Source of the DNA: Candidatus Omnitrophota bacterium
GTDB lineage: Bacteria > Omnitrophota > Gorgyraeia > JAFGHF01
Assembly: GCA_024543015.1 (NCBI GenBank)
Contig: JAMXCY010000036.1
Coordinates: 1-8,284, forward strand
DNA length: 8,284 bases
Direction of reading: 5' to 3'
Made by a program: the position numbers and the translations under genes. Below the pieces are notes generated by a model. The model made no database searches, was not told the origin of the DNA, and was given only the letters and a program-made list of their open reading frames with translations. Positions within the stretch are counted from its first letter, which is position 1; every line of letters starts with the position of its first letter. Positions 4,790 through 8,284 of the stretch are shown piece by piece.

Positions 4790-4795
4790 CAAGGA

Positions 4796-4824
4796 TTGAC
4801 AGGAAGGCGATTTTGGGCTATACT
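4796..4824 (+). promoter_or_regulatory. Consensus promoter of tRNA-Leu
   Basis: TTGACA (4796-4801), a 17-bp spacer and TATACT (4819-4824) give an almost perfect sigma-70 promoter. Transcription would start near 4831, about 11 nt before the mature tRNA. Confidence 0.8.
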
Positions 4825-4841
4825 AATTTCACCTATTTTAA

Positions 4842-4928
4842 GCCGAAGTGGTGGAACTGGCAGACACGCTACGTTCAGGGCGTAGTGAGAGCAATCTCAT
4901 CGGGGTTCGAATCCCCGCTTCGGCACCA
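4842..4928 (+). tRNA. tRNA-Leu (anticodon CAG)
   Basis: An 87-nt class II tRNA reading CUG codons. The acceptor GCCGAAG (4842-4848) pairs with CTTCGGC (4918-4924), then discriminator A and an encoded CCA. The anticodon stem CTACG/CGTAG encloses TTCAGGG, with the anticodon CAG at 4876-4878. The long variable arm TGAGA-GCAA-TCTCA is typical of tRNA-Leu, and the T-arm is CGGGG-TTCGAAT-CCCCG. It has its own promoter. Its 3' half (4897-4928) is antisense to the last codons of comEC. No terminator is obvious downstream. Confidence 0.97.
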
Positions 4929-7314
4929 TTCTTCTTCGCTCTTCAAACAGACCAACCATCGTCTCCACCCAGATATTTTCACCATCCGTAGAGATAATTA
5001 CCGCCCCGCTATCGCCGGTCTTGTAGATCTGGGCGCCTACTTTCTGTAACCTCTTTAGCGTCTCTTTTGCCGGAAACTCAAAGCGATTATTCTTACTTAC
5101 GCTGATTACCGCCACTTGTGGCGAAACAGCCTGAAATAAATAATCTTCTCCCCTGCCTTCATTACTACCGTGATGGGGCACTTTGATTACTGTGGATTTC
5201 CACATCTGGCTATAAGGTAAAAACTGATTCATCGCCTCTTTTTGAATATCACCGCAAAAGAGAAAACTGACCTCTTTATAGACCAATTTTAAGACTACGG
5301 AGTTGTTATTCGTATTGGCCTGGCTTGTTGCCAGAAGCGGACTGGGCGGATGAAGAACGAATAATTTTACCTGTGGAAATCCAAAAATCTCATTTCCCGC
5401 TTTTACTACCTGATAATTGGCTGCTGTCTTCGCCACTTCTTTAGTATAATTATTGTAACTAGTGGAGTCTTTGGACATTCCGTTATCAAAGGCATAATTC
5501 ACCCTTACATTTTTCAACACGCTGGCTAAACCACCCACATGGTCTGTGTCGGGATGACTAAGGACTACGGCATCAACTTCGCCTATGCCTTTATTCCACA
5601 AGAAAGGCAAGATTACCCACCTGCCGGCATCAGTTTCACCTGCGGGTCCAGCATCAACCAACATCGTGCCTCCTGAATAAGGAAACTCGATAAATACGGC
5701 ATCGCCTAAACCCACATCCAAAAAAGTTACCCTTAACTTATCAGAGGGGGTTTCGAATAAAGGCCTCCAGATTAAAAAGTTGGCCGTTAGGCTTAAAACT
5801 ATTGCTAATTTCCCTAAAGATATATTGAGCTTTCTATAATTGAAGATAAAAAGAAGCAATAGATAATAGCCGCAGAAGAAGAAAACTGAAGGTTTGGGGC
5901 AATGAAAGAAACCCAGCGGTATTTTAGAGATAAATAGAGCCAGGCTTTTTAAACCGAGCAAAGTAAGCCAACAACTCTGGGCGAAGATGGCGCCCAAAGG
6001 CGCCCAAAGATAAGCGAAAAATAAAAAGCAAATTCCTACGCTTACCACCAGAAAAAGACAAGGGATAACCAGCAGATTAGCCAGAATAGCTACTGGTGTT
6101 ACAATATTAAAATAAAAGGCTGTTAATGGAGCAATGCCTATACCTGCTGCCAGAGATACCGAGAAGGCCTTGATTAAATAACGCACAAAACCCGAACGCG
6201 CAGGAAAGAAGCTCTCAATTTTTGGCGCAAAGTAGACAATAGAAATTACGCTTAAAAAAGAAAGTTGAAACCCGGAATCAAAAAGGTATTCTGGATGAAA
6301 GATTAAGATAATCAGCGCCGCCAGACCAAGGGAATTATAGATCTTTATCTCTCTGTTGATTACAAAGCCCAGCAAAACAATCACCGCCATAATCGTCGCT
6401 CTGGTTACCGAAGCCCGTCCCCCGCTGAGCAGGGCATAACCAATTAGAATAAAGATGGTCAGGATAAAGTTTAAGCTGCGCCCAAGGCGTAAAAACCTAA
6501 ACAGGGTAACTAAAATCAGGGCAATCAAACCCACATGCAAACCGCTGATAGCTAAGATGTGAATTGTGCCGGTATTAATGAACAAATCTTTCAGGTCCTG
6601 GGAGAGCCCGGAGCGTTCCCCTAAAAGAATAGCGGATAAAAGTCCGGCCTGTTCAGGTTCAAGGTATTGATGAACAATTCCCTGCAATCTCTGTTTAAAT
6701 GTAAAGACTTTTTCGCTAAAAGATCTGCGAGAAGACACCAGCTTAAAGGCATCTTTTTCCTTTACCTTTAACAAGCCGAAAATATTATGATTAGCCAGAT
6801 ACCTGCGGTAATTAAATCCTCCGGGATTACGCAGGCCCGCTGGGCTGACCAAAGAACCTTGCAGGAGCAATTCATCCCCATACTGCACCCCTCTTTCCCC
6901 ATAAAGGCTCGCCTTGACCGATCCTTCAACAGCCTGCCATTTGTCTTGCATCTTTAAATCGCGGGTTCTAAAAGTAAAGACTGCCTCTTGGGAACCATAA
7001 TATGTCCGGGAGACTTCCGGATTAGAAACAACTTTTCCTCTGATATAGACATTTTGGGAATTATCGGAAACAAAATGCAAGATATGATTGGCAGGATAGG
7101 TTTGGGAATTTTGAAGATGGAGAAATCCGGCAAGAAACACAGCCAGACCTAAAGAAAGTGAAAATAAAGCCTGCCTTCTTAGGCTAACTAAGGCACTAAG
7201 CAAGAATAAAACGCAGCTTATATAGACAAAAAATAAAGGGATCTGGACTGCTAAACTTGCCCATATCCCTAAACAGAAGCAAATACAAACTAGTGCCAAG
7301 GGGCTATTCTTCAT
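4897..7314 (-). CDS. comEC: ComEC/Rec2-family DNA-uptake channel protein
   Basis: ComEC carries single-stranded DNA across the inner membrane during natural transformation. The 805-residue protein has the full architecture. The N-terminal membrane/OB-like DUF4131 region is at about 20-185, with GLRNPGGFNYRRYL at 160-173. The Competence membrane domain is at about 220-490, with LLGERSGLS and TGTIHILAISGLHVGL near 230-263. A C-terminal metallo-beta-lactamase-like domain begins at about 527. In it, FLDVGLGDA, VDAGP, SHPDTDHVGG (H587, D589, D591, H592), FCGD (D689) and VPHHGS (H714, H715) keep the metal-site pattern of ComEC enzymes; the usual Q of FLDVGQGDA is L. The ATG lacks a good Shine-Dalgarno and lies just after a candidate promoter. 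The last ten codons (VPKRGFEPR) are antisense to tRNA-Leu and probably not conserved. No other competence gene is in the window. Confidence 0.93.
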   Translation of the reverse strand: MKNSPLALVCICFCLGIWASLAVQIPLFFVYISCVLFLLSALVSLRRQALFSLSLGLAVFLAGFLHLQNSQTYPANHILHFVSDNSQNVYIRGKVVSNPEVSRTYYGSQEAVFTFRTRDLKMQDKWQAVEGSVKASLYGERGVQYGDELLLQGSLVSPAGLRNPGGFNYRRYLANHNIFGLLKVKEKDAFKLVSSRRSFSEKVFTFKQRLQGIVHQYLEPEQAGLLSAILLGERSGLSQDLKDLFINTGTIHILAISGLHVGLIALILVTLFRFLRLGRSLNFILTIFILIGYALLSGGRASVTRATIMAVIVLLGFVINREIKIYNSLGLAALIILIFHPEYLFDSGFQLSFLSVISIVYFAPKIESFFPARSGFVRYLIKAFSVSLAAGIGIAPLTAFYFNIVTPVAILANLLVIPCLFLVVSVGICFLFFAYLWAPLGAIFAQSCWLTLLGLKSLALFISKIPLGFFHCPKPSVFFFCGYYLLLLFIFNYRKLNISLGKLAIVLSLTANFLIWRPLFETPSDKLRVTFLDVGLGDAVFIEFPYSGGTMLVDAGPAGETDAGRWVILPFLWNKGIGEVDAVVLSHPDTDHVGGLASVLKNVRVNYAFDNGMSKDSTSYNNYTKEVAKTAANYQVVKAGNEIFGFPQVKLFVLHPPSPLLATSQANTNNNSVVLKLVYKEVSFLFCGDIQKEAMNQFLPYSQMWKSTVIKVPHHGSNEGRGEDYLFQAVSPQVAVISVSKNNRFEFPAKETLKRLQKVGAQIYKTGDSGAVIISTDGENIWVETMVGLFEERRRMVPKRGFEPR

Positions 7315-7324
7315 CGCACTTCAA

Positions 7325-7353
7325 ATTATACCCCTTAAAACAACAAATCCCAA
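7325..7353 (-). promoter_or_regulatory. Candidate promoter of comEC
   Basis: On the minus strand TTGGGA (7353-7348), a 17-bp spacer and a perfect TATAAT (7330-7325) point to a start near 7318, about 4 nt before the comEC ATG (7314). The -35 lies inside the 3' arm of the preceding terminator. The -35 matches four of six consensus bases. Confidence 0.45.
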
Positions 7354-7372
7354 GTAAAATGTCACCTGGGAT
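7336..7372 (-). terminator. Intrinsic terminator after the 7384-8025 gene
   Basis: On the minus strand ATCCCAGGT (7372-7364) pairs with ACTTGGGAT (7355-7347) over 9 bp with one G-U, around an 8-nt loop. TTTGTTGTTTT (7346-7336) follows. It starts 11 bp after the stop at 7384 and separates that gene from comEC. Confidence 0.75.
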
Positions 7373-7383
7373 ATATCTCCATT

Positions 7384-8025
7384 CTATCGCGAAGGTTTTA
7401 ATTCAATATCGCGATAGCGAACCGTCTCACCAGGACGAACAGTAATATTCGGTTTTTCACTTAGCTGACGAAACCAACCCGTTGTCCCTGGCGCCGACCA
7501 GTAAATATCATATGCTCCTACAGGTACGTTTCTAAATTCATATTTTCCAGATTCATCGCTTGTTGTCTCAAAGACTAAATCTTCCGGGCGCTTATCTTTA
7601 GGCCCGAAAAGGCTGGAAACTACATTTTGTTGAGAAGAGACATTGGCAACCTTAAGCTTTACCCCGGCCAGGGGCAAACCCCGCTTTACTACCCGGCCGA
7701 CTATCTTGCCGCCATCTTTCCAGGATGTTATCCCAACAGGCCTTCCTTCTTCTCCAGTATATTCCAGCTCTTTTTGTAGAGCACGAGCTGAATCGTATTC
7801 ATCACCTGTGTAATCCTCAGGGAGAACAATCCTCTCTTTGGGCAGATAAATAGTAATATAATCTTCTGTGTCTTCCCAAAGAATTTTTTTTCCCCGCCAA
7901 AGTTTTATCTCATCTGGCCGCTTCTTTTTAATAATCTCAATTTCATCCTTATGGACTTTGATTATGTAAGAGTCCAATTTTTGCTCTAATATTTCTAACT
8001 CGTGACCATCCATACCTTCAGGCAT
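7384..8025 (-). CDS. Carboxypeptidase-regulatory-like (beta-sandwich) protein, probable secreted-protein body
   Basis: The 213-residue frame has two parts. Residues 12-29 (ILEQKLDSYIIKVHKDEI) and 48-66 (ILWEDTEDYITIYLPKERI) align as two copies of a short beta-rich repeat. After a linker, GGKIVGRVVKRGLPLAGVKLKV (about 106-126) and TTSDESGKYEFRNVPVGAYDIYW (154-176) are the hallmark strands of a carboxypeptidase-regulatory-like domain. The final NITVRPGETVRYRDIELK is the usual closing strand. Such domains are mostly found outside the cytoplasm, yet this frame has no signal peptide and its ATG has no Shine-Dalgarno. The in-frame ORF just upstream (8026-8124) supplies a signal peptide and what looks like the missing first strand (ILRLK), so the annotated ATG may not be the true start. 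A terminator follows at 7336-7372. Function is unknown. Confidence 0.75.
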   Translation of the reverse strand: MPEGMDGHELEILEQKLDSYIIKVHKDEIEIIKKKRPDEIKLWRGKKILWEDTEDYITIYLPKERIVLPEDYTGDEYDSARALQKELEYTGEEGRPVGITSWKDGGKIVGRVVKRGLPLAGVKLKVANVSSQQNVVSSLFGPKDKRPEDLVFETTSDESGKYEFRNVPVGAYDIYWSAPGTTGWFRQLSEKPNITVRPGETVRYRDIELKPSR

Positions 8026-8124
8026 TTATTTTAAGCGAAGGATTGAACAAGTTCCTGTGTGCGGCAATAATCCCATGGCAAGTCCCAAAAAAATGAGACT
8101 AATTCTACATTTTACATTTTGCAT
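8026..8124 (-). CDS. Signal-peptide ORF joined in frame to the next gene by one TAA
   Basis: The 32-codon frame starts with ATG (8124-8122) and reads MQNVKCRISLIFLGLAMGLL, then PHTGTCSILRLK. This is a good Sec signal peptide (basic N-region, hydrophobic core, polar end near TGTC). It stops at TAA (8028-8026), and the very next codon, in the same frame, is the ATG of the 7384-8025 gene. Its last residues ILRLK fit as the first strand of the beta repeat seen downstream. The simplest reading is one secreted-protein gene broken by a single stop (mutation, sequencing error or readthrough). A separate leader peptide coupled by TAAATG is the alternative. It starts 6 nt after the ccsA stop with no strong Shine-Dalgarno. 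Confidence 0.55.
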   Translation of the reverse strand: MQNVKCRISLIFLGLAMGLLPHTGTCSILRLK

Positions 8125-8127
8125 TTT
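8107..8127 (-). repeat. Three tandem 7-bp units over the start codon
   Basis: On the minus strand the units AAAATGC, AAAATGT and AAAATGT follow one another. Each contains an ATG in a different frame. Only the first ATG (8124) opens a useful frame; the second and third meet TAA or TAG at once. Unit gain or loss would shift the start relative to the signal peptide. Confidence 0.5.
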
Positions 8128-8130
8128 ATC

Positions 8131-8284
8131 TTACGCATAGCTATGTAACCCTCTTAAAAGAAAATTTACTCCTAAATAAGTAAAAAGGCAAGAGAAAAAT
8201 CCTAATATTGCGATCCAAGAAAGCTTTCTTTCTGAGCAATTCCCAGATAACCAGCCCTGTAGATAACTGGCGTAGATTAACCAG
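8131..8284 (-). CDS. CcsA/CcsB-type cytochrome c biogenesis protein, C-terminal fragment
   Basis: The frame enters from the window edge and encodes the last 50 residues, starting WLIYASYLQGWLSG and ending GVNFLLRGLHSYA before TAA (8133-8131). WLIYA-YL, FTYLGVNFLL and the terminal GLHSYA are characteristic of the C-terminal end of the CcsA/CcsB/ResC family. Those membrane proteins carry and ligate haem to apocytochromes c in the System II pathway. The conserved terminal His of GLHSY is present. The position where many homologues have H (YLH) is Q here. The WWD-type haem-binding segment would lie outside the window. It is transcribed toward, and probably with, the signal-peptide gene 6 nt downstream. 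Confidence 0.85.
   Translation of the reverse strand, partial: WLIYASYLQGWLSGNCSERKLSWIAILGFFSCLFTYLGVNFLLRGLHSYA

Noticed and set aside
4729..5049. Plus-strand 106-codon ORF containing KWWNWQTRYVQG
   Set aside because: It runs through the tRNA-Leu gene and then antisense to comEC; there is no Shine-Dalgarno and the tRNA-derived peptide is typical of false calls.
7257..7445. Plus-strand 62-codon ORF
   Set aside because: It is antisense to the start of comEC, its promoter/terminator region and the end of the 7384-8025 gene; no initiation signal or protein-like pattern.
8026..8124. Lipoprotein signal (lipobox) in the 32-codon ORF
   Set aside because: The residues before the Cys are H-T-G-T, which do not fit the L-[AST]-[GA]-C pattern; an ordinary Sec signal is more likely.

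Overview
The window is bacterial and probably comes from a Gram-negative, didermic organism. It carries a signal-peptide-bearing outer-membrane beta-barrel ending in Phe, a complete ComEC, and the C-terminus of a CcsA/CcsB-type cytochrome c maturation protein. Promoters look like standard sigma-70 sites and codon use is standard. The left part (about 1-3740) is visibly AT-rich and holds hypothetical or accessory genes separated by interspersed repeats. The right part (about 4260-8284) is richer in GC and holds conserved genes. The mix resembles Omnitrophota or another poorly cultivated didermic lineage, but I cannot place it firmly from this sequence alone.

Left accessory region, mostly minus strand. 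There is a partial hypothetical CDS (1-169). A two-gene operon of uncharacterised membrane proteins follows (1075-1479, then 347-1072). Next is a non-coding stretch with the truncated start of a dead gene (1618-1674), then an outer-membrane beta-barrel gene (1788-2378) with its own terminator. A divergent 70-residue Xre-type regulator (2559-2771, +) follows, and then a PD-(D/E)XK nuclease-like gene (2844-3647). Three copies of one repeat family (219-271, 1520-1560, 3688-3740) lie in the same orientation, each 40-49 bp upstream of a minus-strand start codon. A strong promoter for the barrel gene has a near-perfect dyad in its spacer, so the small regulator probably controls that gene.

Centre: trans-translation locus. 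A four-hairpin repeat element (3742-3882) abuts and overlaps the 3' CCA end of tmRNA (ssrA, 3877-4262, -). smpB (4264-4719, -) ends one nucleotide before the tmRNA 5' end, so the two partners of the ribosome-rescue system share one transcript. The tag reading frame is unusually long (22 codons) and ends in VLN rather than the usual small or hydrophobic residues. smpB has a good promoter only a few bases from its ATG. A divergent consensus promoter drives a tRNA-Leu(CAG) gene (4842-4928, +).

Right conserved region, minus strand. comEC (4897-7314) has its last ten codons antisense to the tRNA-Leu 3' half. Upstream is a gene for a protein with a carboxypeptidase-regulatory-like fold (7384-8025), ending in an intrinsic terminator. 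Directly before its ATG, in the same frame and separated only by one TAA codon, is a 32-codon signal-peptide ORF (8026-8124). The two look like one secreted-protein gene split by a stop. The C-terminus of a CcsA/CcsB homologue (8131-8284) enters from the right edge. It and the 32-codon ORF were found by direct translation at the window edge.
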